Shown: piece after piece, positions 55,232-63,746 of the stretch
Layout: each line of letters opens with the position of its first letter
Position numbering within the stretch: the stretch's first letter is position 1
NCBI GenBank assembly: GCA_027486895.1
Contig: JAIXOE010000019.1
Coordinates: 124,001 to 188,000, forward strand
Source of the DNA: Sphingomonadales bacterium
GTDB lineage: Bacteria > Pseudomonadota > Alphaproteobacteria > Sphingomonadales > Sphingomonadaceae
Direction: 5' to 3'
Length of the DNA stretch: 64,000 bases
The notes under the pieces: generated by a model
Told to the model about the DNA's origin: nothing
The model's database searches: none
The model's input: only the letters and a program-made list of their open reading frames with translations
Made by a program: the position numbers and the translations under genes

Positions 55232-56059
55232 ATGTCATTCTACACATCATTATCGGGTGTCAAAGGCGCCCAGACCGATTTGTCCATCATTTCGAACAAC
55301 CTCGCCAATGCCGGGTCAACTGGCTTCAAAAAGAGCCGCGCGCAGTTCAGCGATTTGTTCGCAGGGTCGCCAACCCAGACGACGAAAATGCGCGCTGGCC
55401 AAGGCACACGCCTGAACGCCGTTGTGCAGCAGTTCACGCAAGGCACGCTTGAGGCGACAGACAAAACATTGGACCTTGCTGTTGCCGGCGAAGGTTTCTT
55501 CGTGACGCGTGGCGATCCGCCCCGTCAGGCCGTAACCTACACGCGCAATGGCGCGTTTCAAGTGAACAACAACCGGCAGGTCGTCGACACCATTGGTTCA
55601 ACCCTGCAGCTGCTGCCCGTCGACGCGAATGGCACTGTCACGTCAGCCACGCTGGCAAGCGCGACCGATTTCGTACTGCCCAGCGGGGCGCCAAATGATC
55701 CCACTGTGCCGCTCGTCAACGTATCGATTGGTATCGATGGTCTTGTTACCGCCACCTATGCGGACGGCAGCGACCAGATGCTTGGAAAGGTCGCCATGGC
55801 AAGCTTCACCGCACAAGAGGGCCTTCGACCGATTGGCGACAGCCACTGGCAATCGACCGGCGAAAGCGGATTACCTGCCATTGACGCTCCTACCAACGGC
55901 CCATTGGGGACTATCCGTTCAGGCGCACTGGAACGGGCGAACGTTGATGTGACTGAAGAATTGGTCGCACTCATTTCGGCGCAGCGCAATTTTCAGGCGA
56001 ATGCCAAGGCTATCGAAACTGCGTCAAACATGACTCAGGCCATTGTAGCCATTCGTTAA
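55232..56059 (+). CDS. flgE: Flagellar hook protein FlgE, short form
   Basis: FlgE (275 aa) polymerises into the hook. It has SISNNLANAGSTGFKKSRA-type residues at the N-terminus (IISNNLANAGSTGFKKSRAQ), the hook-specific SDLFAG and GTRLNAVVQQFTQGTLEATD segments, and a normal C-terminus with QRNFQANAKAIETASNMTQA. At 275 aa it is well under the usual 400 or so, so the outer hook domains are small. It could be confused with FlgF, which follows, but the order and the flgD neighbour support FlgE. Confidence 0.88.
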   Translation: MSFYTSLSGVKGAQTDLSIISNNLANAGSTGFKKSRAQFSDLFAGSPTQTTKMRAGQGTRLNAVVQQFTQGTLEATDKTLDLAVAGEGFFVTRGDPPRQAVTYTRNGAFQVNNNRQVVDTIGSTLQLLPVDANGTVTSATLASATDFVLPSGAPNDPTVPLVNVSIGIDGLVTATYADGSDQMLGKVAMASFTAQEGLRPIGDSHWQSTGESGLPAIDAPTNGPLGTIRSGALERANVDVTEELVALISAQRNFQANAKAIETASNMTQAIVAIR

Positions 56060-56068
56060 GGCTGAAAA

Positions 56069-56812
56069 ATGGACCGCCTGATATACACCAGCCTCACGGC
56101 CATGCGCGGCGCGATGGCGCGGCAAACGGCGATTGCGAACAACCTTGCAAACGCCAATACGCCAGGGTTTCGTGCCGACCTTGCCGAAGCGCAGTCTTTA
56201 TGGCTCGACGGCCAGAAATTGGATACGCGCGTTTATGCGTCCGAAGAAGTGCAGGCTGCGGATATGACGGCGGGCACGGTGACAGGCACGGGTCGCGATC
56301 TCGATATAGCCTTGTCCGGCGACGCGATGCTCGCGGTCCAGGCCGAAAATGGCGAAATTGGATATACGCGGCGCGGCGACCTGATGTTGTCCGCAAGCGG
56401 TCTACTCACCACGGGTGACGGACGGCCCGTTCAAGCTTCGCAAGGTCCGCTCACTTTGCCGCCATCCGACAGCGTCAACATCGACGAACAAGGTCGCGTC
56501 TGGATTGTCCCGCTCGGTGGCGACCCTACGCAACCCCAAGAGATAGATCGGCTGCAACTTGTCAGCCCTGCAGGATCGGACATCGTCAAGGGCGTCGACG
56601 GCCTGTTTCGCGTGCGCGACGGCGGAACGCTGCCAGCTGATCCGGATGCACGGCTTGTCACCCGAAGCCTCGAAAGTTCCAACGTCAGCGCAACGCAGGC
56701 CTTGGTCGAAATGATCGAAGCCAGCCGTTCGTGGGACACACAATTGAAAATGCTCGACGATGCCCGGGACATGGATTCAGCGACCACTGATCTGATGTCG
56801 CTCTCGCAATAG
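56069..56812 (+). CDS. flgF: Flagellar basal-body rod protein FlgF
   Basis: FlgF (247 aa), proximal rod. MDRLIYTSLTAMRGAMARQT, AIANNLANANTPGFRADLAE and the C-terminal motif ALVEMIEASRSWDTQLKML are typical. A 27 nt gap leads to flgG. Confidence 0.94.
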   Translation: MDRLIYTSLTAMRGAMARQTAIANNLANANTPGFRADLAEAQSLWLDGQKLDTRVYASEEVQAADMTAGTVTGTGRDLDIALSGDAMLAVQAENGEIGYTRRGDLMLSASGLLTTGDGRPVQASQGPLTLPPSDSVNIDEQGRVWIVPLGGDPTQPQEIDRLQLVSPAGSDIVKGVDGLFRVRDGGTLPADPDARLVTRSLESSNVSATQALVEMIEASRSWDTQLKMLDDARDMDSATTDLMSLSQ

Positions 56813-56839
56813 CCACCCCAGCCAAAAGGATAATATCTT

Positions 56840-57628
56840 ATGTCTAATGGAGCACTCCACGTCGCCCGCACCGGGCTAGATGCACAGAATATGCGCATGC
56901 AGGTCATCGCCAACAACTTGGCCAACGTGAACACCGTTGGCTTCAAACGCGATCGCGCGAGCTTTGAAACGCTGGCATATCAGGCGATGACGGTGGCGGG
57001 ATCAGCATCTTCTGCCGAAAACAAATATGCCATCGGCACCAACCTTGGCACCGGCGTACAAATCAATGGTACGGCGCGTATCGACACACAAGGGACGCTC
57101 ACCACCACGGGCAACAGCCTCGACCTTGCTATTGAAGGTGCTGGCTATTTCCAAATCCAGATGCCCGATGGCCGCAACGGATATACCCGCGCAGGCGACT
57201 TCAACCTGTCGGCTGAAGGCAATTTGGTCACGAGTGACGGCATGCCCGTTCAGCCCCAAATTCAGGTGCCACAAGGCGCAACCGCGATATCGGTCGGCGC
57301 CGACGGAACCGTATCCGCTCAGGTCGCTGGCCAATCGGACTTGACCGAAATCGGCCGGATTGAACTCGCACGTTTTACGAACCCGGCGGGGCTTCAGTCG
57401 GTGGGCAATAATATGCTGTTGGAAACGCCAGCCTCAGGTGCGCCGCAAGTTGGTGCCGCTGGCCAAGAAGGTCGCGGCGGACTTCGTTCGGGCGCATTGG
57501 AGGCCAGCAACGTCAATGTCGTCGAAGAGCTGGTCGACATGATCGAGACGCAGCGCGCCTATGAGGTCAATTCCAAAATGATCCAGGCCACCGACGAAAT
57601 GATGCGCAATGCTACACAGACACTCTAA
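56840..57628 (+). CDS. flgG: Flagellar basal-body rod protein FlgG
   Basis: FlgG (262 aa), the distal rod. GLDAQNMRMQVIANNLANVN, LQVEGAGYFQIQMPDG-like central strands (IEGAGYFQIQMPDGRNGYTR) and LVDMIETQRAYEVNSKMIQA define it. Ends NATQTL. Overlaps flgH by 20 bp. Confidence 0.96.
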   Translation: MSNGALHVARTGLDAQNMRMQVIANNLANVNTVGFKRDRASFETLAYQAMTVAGSASSAENKYAIGTNLGTGVQINGTARIDTQGTLTTTGNSLDLAIEGAGYFQIQMPDGRNGYTRAGDFNLSAEGNLVTSDGMPVQPQIQVPQGATAISVGADGTVSAQVAGQSDLTEIGRIELARFTNPAGLQSVGNNMLLETPASGAPQVGAAGQEGRGGLRSGALEASNVNVVEELVDMIETQRAYEVNSKMIQATDEMMRNATQTL

Positions 57629-58271
57629 AATCTTGGCGCTCGCCTTGCTTGCAATGCCAATGGCCGCGCAAGCGGGTAAAGCCCGGACGGTAGCTGAGTT
57701 TGGCCCGACCGCGCCTACCTCGCCTTTGCCTGCGCCTGCCAATGGCGCGATCTTTCAAGTGGAGAATTACAGCCCTCTGACATCGGGATCGCGTGCAAGC
57801 CGTCCAGGGGATGTTCTGACCATCATGCTCGTGGAGCGAACCAGCGCCACCAAAAGCAACAGCGCGACGACCGGACGCAATGGAAGTGTCGGACTTAGCC
57901 CGCCCGCCACAGGTCCCTTAAGCATCATAAATGCCGGCGACATAAATATGGGCGGCGATCAGTCGTTTAAGGGCAAGGGCGAGACAGCCCAATCGAACAG
58001 CCTGTCCGGAGAATTGAGTGTGACTGTTGCCGCCGTCTATCCCAATGGCACAATGCTCGTGCGGGGCGAAAAATTTCTCACCCTCAACCGAGGCGACGAA
58101 AATGTGCAGTTTTCGGGCATAGTTCGCACTGCGGACATTGGCGTCGATAACCGTGTGCTATCCTCCCGCGTCGCCGCCGCCCACATCCGCTACACTGGTA
58201 AGGGCGAGATCGCCCGGGCAAGCCAGCAAGGATGGCTGCAGCGCTTTTTCTCAAGAATAAGCCCTTTCTGA
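57609..58271 (+). CDS. flgH: Flagellar L-ring protein FlgH without lipobox
   Basis: FlgH (220 aa) forms the outer-membrane L ring. The core matches: GDVLTIMLVERTSATKSNSA, GELSVTVAAVYPNGTMLVRG and TADIGVDNRVLSSRVAAAHI. FlgH is normally a lipoprotein with a cysteine right after the signal sequence, but here the signal MLHRHSKILALALLAMPMAAQAGK has none and no cysteine follows in the first 80 residues. Cleavage by ordinary signal peptidase is therefore likely. It runs past the flgG stop by overlap and meets flgI by a TGATG. Confidence 0.92.
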   Translation: MLHRHSKILALALLAMPMAAQAGKARTVAEFGPTAPTSPLPAPANGAIFQVENYSPLTSGSRASRPGDVLTIMLVERTSATKSNSATTGRNGSVGLSPPATGPLSIINAGDINMGGDQSFKGKGETAQSNSLSGELSVTVAAVYPNGTMLVRGEKFLTLNRGDENVQFSGIVRTADIGVDNRVLSSRVAAAHIRYTGKGEIARASQQGWLQRFFSRISPF

Positions 58272-59359
58272 TGCGCGCGTTGTTATTATGCATTGCATTG
58301 CTCTTTGCGCCCGCGGCACATGCCGAGCGGATCAAAGACATAGGGCAGTTTCAGGGGCTACGCGCCAACCAGCTGACCGGGTACGGCGTTGTCGTCGGAC
58401 TTGCAGGCACAGGTGACGATAGCCTTGAATATGCGACACAGGGCGTCAAAGGCGCGGTCTCGCGCTTTGGCATCAATCTACCGGCGGGGATCAACCCTGC
58501 ACTCAAGAATGCGGCAGCCGTCTTAATCACAGCCGAGCTTCCACCGTTTGCAAAGCCCGGACAGCGATTGGACGTAACGGTATCTGCGATTGGCAAAGCC
58601 AAATCGTTGCGCGGTGGCACCTTGGTCATGGCCCCACTGATGGGCGCTGACGGCCAAATTTATGCCATGGCGCAGGGCAATCTTGTGGTCGGTGGCCTGG
58701 GCGTGGATGCCGCAGATGGTTCAAAGCTGTCGGTAAATATCCCGTCTGCAGGCCGTATCAGCGGGGGTGCATCGGTTGAACGGAGCGTCGATACAGGCTT
58801 TGCCCAATCTGAAAGCCTCCTCTTCAATCTCGCGCAATTTGACATCAGCAACGCTGGCCTTGTCGCCGACGCCATTAACCGCCAACTCGGCGCGGGCGTT
58901 GCGCAAGCGATTGACGGCGCGACCATTCGCATAAACACACCCATAGGCGGTGAAGCCCGCATCCGGATGATGGGCTTGATCGAGAATATCGAGATTAAGC
59001 GGACTGCGCCGCCAGCGCGAGTCATCGTCAATGCCCGCACCGGCACGGTTGTCATCAATGGCGCCGTGCGCGTTGGTCCGGCTGCAGTCAGCCATGGCAA
59101 ATTGACCGTAAGGGTCGAAGAAAATCCGACCGTCATTCAGCCCGCACCGCTCAGCCGGGGCGAGACGACCGTTGAGCAAGCCAGCGACGTCATTGTCGAG
59201 GAAGAACGCAACCCTGCATTCATGTGGGACAAAGGCGCTTCTCTGTCTGACATCGTGAAAGCGATCAACAAACTGAACGTTTCGCCCGGCGATCTGGTCG
59301 CCATTTTGGAAGCTTTGTCACAGGCAGGCGCGTTGAGCGCAGAGCTGATCGTAATATGA
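58271..59359 (+). CDS. flgI: Flagellar P-ring protein FlgI
   Basis: FlgI (362 aa) forms the periplasmic P ring. Signal peptide MRALLLCIALLFAPAAHA, then RIKDIGQFQGLRANQLTGYG and the repeated FlgI marks VVGLAGTGDD and GTLVMAPLMGADGQIYAMAQ. Start fixed by the ATG at 58271, which overlaps the flgH stop; an earlier Met is not near a ribosome site. Confidence 0.96.
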   Translation: MRALLLCIALLFAPAAHAERIKDIGQFQGLRANQLTGYGVVVGLAGTGDDSLEYATQGVKGAVSRFGINLPAGINPALKNAAAVLITAELPPFAKPGQRLDVTVSAIGKAKSLRGGTLVMAPLMGADGQIYAMAQGNLVVGGLGVDAADGSKLSVNIPSAGRISGGASVERSVDTGFAQSESLLFNLAQFDISNAGLVADAINRQLGAGVAQAIDGATIRINTPIGGEARIRMMGLIENIEIKRTAPPARVIVNARTGTVVINGAVRVGPAAVSHGKLTVRVEENPTVIQPAPLSRGETTVEQASDVIVEEERNPAFMWDKGASLSDIVKAINKLNVSPGDLVAILEALSQAGALSAELIVI

Positions 59360-59628
59360 TAGATATTAAGCCCGTTGCCGCTGCTGGTATCACTGCACCG
59401 AAGCGCGATCCTGAATTGCGTAAGGCAGCCGAAGCATTTGAGGCCGTTATCTTGCGTCAAATGATGGCAAGCATGCGCAAGGCAAAGCTTGGCGAAGACA
59501 TTATGGGTTCAGGCGCGACGGATAATTTCCGCGAGATGGCAGATGCCCGGCTTGCAGACAGCATGGCGACGCTCCGTCAGTTTGGCATCGCCGATCTGGT
59601 CGAAAAACAGCTTGGACGCACGAAATGA
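59356..59628 (+). CDS. flgJ: Rod-binding protein FlgJ, N-terminal type only
   Basis: A 90 aa protein with the rod-capping domain, RKAAEAFEAVILRQMMASMR and GSGATDNFREMADARLADSM. The muramidase domain found in gammaproteobacterial FlgJ is missing, as in other alphaproteobacteria, where a separate lytic enzyme opens the wall. ATGA overlaps at both ends. Confidence 0.9.
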   Translation: MIDIKPVAAAGITAPKRDPELRKAAEAFEAVILRQMMASMRKAKLGEDIMGSGATDNFREMADARLADSMATLRQFGIADLVEKQLGRTK

Positions 59629-60953
59629 GCGATTTGCTGGCCATCGGCGCTTCGGGCGTAAAAGCTTATGGAAAGGCCTTGGCAGTCGTAGGCGACAATA
59701 TCGCCAATGCCCAGACCGAGGGCTATATCCGCCGCTCTGTGCGGCTGGAAGAAGCGCCGGCCGCAGGTGAGGTGGTTCTTTCCCGCAACAGTATTCGTCC
59801 GGGCGGTGTAACGGCCGCAGGCGTCACGCGCGAGCTTGACCAATGGCTGGTTGACGACGCACGCACTGCATCAGGTGAAGCAGCACGGCAGTCAACGCGT
59901 TTGGGTTGGATATCCGTAACCGAACGTGCGCTCGACAATGGCGGCGAAAGCCTGAGCGGCAATGTCACCGCCATATTCACCACTGCTGACCAACTAAGCG
60001 CCAGTCCAAATGACATAGCCTTGCGTCAGCAGTTCCTTTCCAATGTCGATGCGACCGCGAGCGCATTTCGCCGAACCGCAGAAGCTTTGAATTCAGCTGC
60101 CAATGGCATTGCAACCGAGGCACAAAGCGCCGTTGATCAGCTCAACACGGACCTGACGGCGATATCGCGCGTTAACGACGGAATACGGCGCGCGCGCGCC
60201 GGTTCCAGCAATGAAGCGACGTTGCTGGATGAGCGCGACCGGCTGATTGGCAGTGTCGCAACAGCAACCGACATTCAAGTCAGCTATGATGCGCGCGGCG
60301 CCGCAATTGTTCGGACCAAGGCCGGGGATGCATTGGTTGATGGCAGCACCGTCGCAACCGTTACAGCCAGCATGACAGCAAATGGCACACTTTCTTTCGG
60401 TATTGCGCCCGCCACGCTGTTGCAGCCGGGTTCTGGCACGCTCGCAGGATTGGGTGACGCAGCAGCGCATATCTCAACCCAACGCGCGGCGCTCGATACG
60501 CTCGCTTCGCAGTTGAGCACGACGCTCAACACCGCGCACCAATCCGGAGTTGATGCCAACGGCAATCCCGGCGCTGCGCTCCTGAATTTCAACGGCAGTG
60601 CTGCGAGCATGAACGCCGCTGCACTTTTGGCAACGGAAGTAGCCACTGCAAATGCCGCAGGCAGCAACGGCAATATCCTTGCCTTCAACTCTGCCCGAAG
60701 CAGCAGTGGTATCGAACAAAATATCACGGCGATGATCACGCAGCAGGCCCAAATTGCAACAGCAACGCGCGCGCAGGAGGCAGCCGCCAGTTCACGGCGT
60801 GATGGCGCCTTTGCAGCGCGTGACGCCATTGGCGCTGTCGACCTTGATCAGGAAGCAGCTGAGCTAATGCGATTTCAGCAAGCCTATGAAGCTGCCGCGC
60901 GCACCATTCAGGTTGCGCGTGAAACCATGCAAACCATGCTCAACATTTTCTGA
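59625..60953 (+). CDS. flgK: Hook-filament junction protein FlgK
   Basis: FlgK (442 aa), HAP1. N-terminus MSDLLAIGASGVKAYGKAL with VVGDNIANAQTEGYIRRSVR, C-terminus with DQEAAELMRFQQAYEAAART and IQVARETMQTMLNIF. Shorter than E. coli FlgK (547 aa), again mainly in the outer part. Confidence 0.94.
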   Translation: MSDLLAIGASGVKAYGKALAVVGDNIANAQTEGYIRRSVRLEEAPAAGEVVLSRNSIRPGGVTAAGVTRELDQWLVDDARTASGEAARQSTRLGWISVTERALDNGGESLSGNVTAIFTTADQLSASPNDIALRQQFLSNVDATASAFRRTAEALNSAANGIATEAQSAVDQLNTDLTAISRVNDGIRRARAGSSNEATLLDERDRLIGSVATATDIQVSYDARGAAIVRTKAGDALVDGSTVATVTASMTANGTLSFGIAPATLLQPGSGTLAGLGDAAAHISTQRAALDTLASQLSTTLNTAHQSGVDANGNPGAALLNFNGSAASMNAAALLATEVATANAAGSNGNILAFNSARSSSGIEQNITAMITQQAQIATATRAQEAAASSRRDGAFAARDAIGAVDLDQEAAELMRFQQAYEAAARTIQVARETMQTMLNIF

Positions 60954-60964
60954 AAGCAAAAGCG

Positions 60965-61795
60965 ATGATCAACGGCACCGGAAACCGGATGACTCAGGAA
61001 ATCTCCCGCCAGTCGCGGTTGGCGAGCAACATCGCGGCCAAACAGGCGCAGGTGTCTACGGGCAAGCGCCTGCAGCGCGCATCCGATGACCCTGCGGCAT
61101 CATCGCGTGTTGCCACATTAAGTCGCGCACAAGCAAACGACAGCGCGAGGTCGCGCAATATCAGCCTTGGCATCACTATGACCGCGTTGGCGGACAGCCA
61201 GCTGCGCAACATGTCAGATCTTCTGGCACGCACACAGCAGCTGACTATATCGGGCGCCAGTGGTGGTTTAAGTCCCACTGATCGGTCGACGCTTGCCGAC
61301 GAAATTCGCGCCATGGCCGATGATATCGATAGAATGGCTTTGGTGAAATCACCCACCGGGGAAGCATTGTTCGCCAACGGCGATGCCAACGCTATCCGGT
61401 TTGATGATGACGTCGCCTTTGCGCCCGTACCGACCCGTCAGGAGATTTTTGAAACCGGCGGTGTCTCGATCGCTAAGATCATGCGTGATGCAGCTACAGC
61501 GATTGCCGCAGGTGACGTTGCGCAAACTGGCAATGCTCTGACTGCGGTCAGTGAAGCGGTCAATCATACAGCCGACGCCAATGCAAAAATCGGTATCAAC
61601 GCGGTCCGTCTTGACCGTTTGCAGGAAAGCGCCGCGCTTCGCGCTATCAGCTTAAGCGAGGAGCGGTCAGGACTAGAGGATACCGATTTAAGTTCTGCGA
61701 TAGCCGATCTGAACGGCATGACGATGACGCTTGAAGCGGCGCAAGCTGCTTTTGCACGCATTAACCGCAGAACCTTGATGGATTTTCTGACCTAA
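60965..61795 (+). CDS. flgL: Hook-filament junction protein FlgL
   Basis: FlgL (276 aa), HAP3. It has flagellin-like ends: MINGTGNRMTQEISRQSRLA with AAKQAQVSTGKRLQRASDDP at the start, and EDTDLSSAIADLNGMTMTL at the end. Last flg gene before motA; a 69 nt spacer follows. Confidence 0.92.
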   Translation: MINGTGNRMTQEISRQSRLASNIAAKQAQVSTGKRLQRASDDPAASSRVATLSRAQANDSARSRNISLGITMTALADSQLRNMSDLLARTQQLTISGASGGLSPTDRSTLADEIRAMADDIDRMALVKSPTGEALFANGDANAIRFDDDVAFAPVPTRQEIFETGGVSIAKIMRDAATAIAAGDVAQTGNALTAVSEAVNHTADANAKIGINAVRLDRLQESAALRAISLSEERSGLEDTDLSSAIADLNGMTMTLEAAQAAFARINRRTLMDFLT

Positions 61796-61864
61796 TAACC
61801 CGCAATAATTTGCGCGCCCTGCCGTTTACCAAATGGACTAATCTACACAGGGGCCAGTTTTTTC

Positions 61865-62728
61865 ATGTTCGCCATCGTTGGTATCATTGTTTTGCTTGTC
61901 ATGGTCTTCGGCGGCTTTGCATTAACCGGCGGCAACCTTGGCCCTGTCATGCATGCCCTGCCGCACGAAATGCTCATCATCGGCGGCGCATGTGTTGGCG
62001 CTCTGATTATTGGCAACTCTGCAAAAGAGCTGAAGGCATTGGGCGGCGGCCTGGGCAAGGTTTTCAAAGGGCCACAACACGGCAAACAAGACTATCTTGA
62101 TTGTATTTTCCTCGTCGCCAAGCTGATGAAGATGTTGAAAATCGACGGCCCAGTTGCGGTCGAGCCACATATCGAAGACCCTTCCAGCTCAGCCATTTTT
62201 GGCGAATATCCCAAATTGTTGAAAGACCAGACGCTGATCCATTTGATCTGTGACACACTCCGTCTGGTCGTCGTGTCGTCCGGAACTTTAGACCCCCATG
62301 CGGTTGAAGAAGTGATGGATAACGCCATCAAGAACCACCACCATCATTCCATCAAGCCCGCCGACGGCTTGCAGGGACTTGCTGACGCGTTGCCAGCCTT
62401 GGGCATTGTCGCGGCGGTGCTTGGCGTTGTTAAAACCATGGGATCGATTGACAAGCCGCCTGCCATCCTCGGCGGAATGATTGGCTCGGCGCTTGTCGGC
62501 ACGTTTCTTGGCGTTCTTTTGGCTTATGGCCTTGTTGGTCCGTTCGCCAACCGCGCACGGCAAGTCATTGAAGCCGATGCCGCGATTTACCATGTCGTCA
62601 AACAAATGATCATCGCTTCGTTGCATGGCCACCCGCAACCACTTGTCATCGAAGCGGCGCGCTCCGGCATCGAACATTCCAACCAGCCAAGCTTTGCTGA
62701 AGTCTTTGACGGAATGCGGGGGCGGTAA
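61865..62728 (+). CDS. motA: Flagellar motor stator protein MotA
   Basis: MotA (287 aa) is the membrane part of the proton-driven stator. Four membrane helices, LGIVAAVLGVVKTMGSIDKP (third helix with the conserved Pro) and GALIIGNSAKELKALG are present. A NHHHH run lies in the cytosolic loop. It is followed by motB with a one-base overlap. Confidence 0.95.
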   Translation: MFAIVGIIVLLVMVFGGFALTGGNLGPVMHALPHEMLIIGGACVGALIIGNSAKELKALGGGLGKVFKGPQHGKQDYLDCIFLVAKLMKMLKIDGPVAVEPHIEDPSSSAIFGEYPKLLKDQTLIHLICDTLRLVVVSSGTLDPHAVEEVMDNAIKNHHHHSIKPADGLQGLADALPALGIVAAVLGVVKTMGSIDKPPAILGGMIGSALVGTFLGVLLAYGLVGPFANRARQVIEADAAIYHVVKQMIIASLHGHPQPLVIEAARSGIEHSNQPSFAEVFDGMRGR

Positions 62729-63582
62729 TGGCGAGGCCAATCGCGCCGGTACGACCGGTCATTGTCAAAAAAATATATGAAGCACCGCATGGCGGGCATC
62801 ATGGCGGCGCATGGAAAGTCGCCTATGCCGACTTCGTTACCGCGATGATGGCGTTCTTCCTGTTAATGTGGCTGTTGGGTGCAACCACTGAAAAGCAGCG
62901 CAAGGCCCTGGCAGATTATTTTGCCCCCACACTGATCACCAGCAGGCAGGACAGTGCAGGATCGACAGGTTTTTTTGGCGGCAGTTCTATTACCTCTGTT
63001 GATAAATACCCCAATCGTGCCGGACAGACGGGCACCAAAAGCATCACCATTCCGCGCGATGCGAAGGGCGGCCCCAAAGAGGCGGGCGGCATCGGGCAAG
63101 ACCGCGCGAACTTCAAAGAGCTGCGCGACCGACTGATGAAAAAGATCCAGTCCGATAAATCGATGAAGCGGTTTGCCCGCAATCTCAATTTCACCGAGAC
63201 GCGCGAGGGCATGCGGATTGACCTGATCGATGAAGCCAATTTTTCAATGTTTATATCCGGTACAGATATATTGACCCCCGATGCCATCAATCTTTTGCAA
63301 CAAGTTGCCGAGACAGTTCGCGGCCTGCCAAACGGGTTAATTATCCGGGGGCACACCGACGCACAGCAAGTTTCGCCTGCGCTTGGCACCAACAATTGGA
63401 AAATATCGTCCGCCCGTGCCGAAGCAACCAGGGCCCATCTCGTACGGTCCGGAATATCGGATTCCCAGTTCCTCAGGATCGAAGGTGTAGCAGATCGCGA
63501 ACCCCATTTTCCCAAGAATCCATACGACCCAAAGAATCGCCGTATGTCTTTGACCTTAGGATGGCGGACTGTTTCACCTTAA
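62728..63582 (+). CDS. motB: Flagellar motor stator protein MotB
   Basis: MotB (284 aa) has one membrane helix with the proton-carrying Asp at residue 35 in KVAYADFVTAMMAFFLLMWL, a periplasmic linker with GSTGFFGGSSI and an OmpA-type peptidoglycan-binding domain with RGHTDAQQVSPALGTNNW (about 210-230). Anchors the stator to the cell wall around the rotor. Confidence 0.95.
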   Translation: MARPIAPVRPVIVKKIYEAPHGGHHGGAWKVAYADFVTAMMAFFLLMWLLGATTEKQRKALADYFAPTLITSRQDSAGSTGFFGGSSITSVDKYPNRAGQTGTKSITIPRDAKGGPKEAGGIGQDRANFKELRDRLMKKIQSDKSMKRFARNLNFTETREGMRIDLIDEANFSMFISGTDILTPDAINLLQQVAETVRGLPNGLIIRGHTDAQQVSPALGTNNWKISSARAEATRAHLVRSGISDSQFLRIEGVADREPHFPKNPYDPKNRRMSLTLGWRTVSP

Positions 63583-63615
63583 CTTTCGATCGCCAAAACG
63601 GATGCATTCGTTGGG

Positions 63616-63631
63616 TTAATCACGCGATTAA
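63616..63631. promoter_or_regulatory. Inverted repeat upstream of the sigma-54 activator
   Basis: TTAATC (63616-63621), four bases, GATTAA (63626-63631) sits in the 164 nt between motB and the next gene. It resembles two TTAA half-sites 8 bp apart, close to but not equal to the CtrA spacing of 7. It may be an operator for the activator gene; the call is tentative. Confidence 0.3.
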
Positions 63632-63746
63632 ATGACAACTCGTATCCATATCGGATGAGAAAGCGTTTTGTCAGCGCGCTGTTAGTATTCTGTTTACAGT
63701 CTTAGCCAAAACCGGGCTCAACAGCTTCTCCTAATTGGAAAATGAC

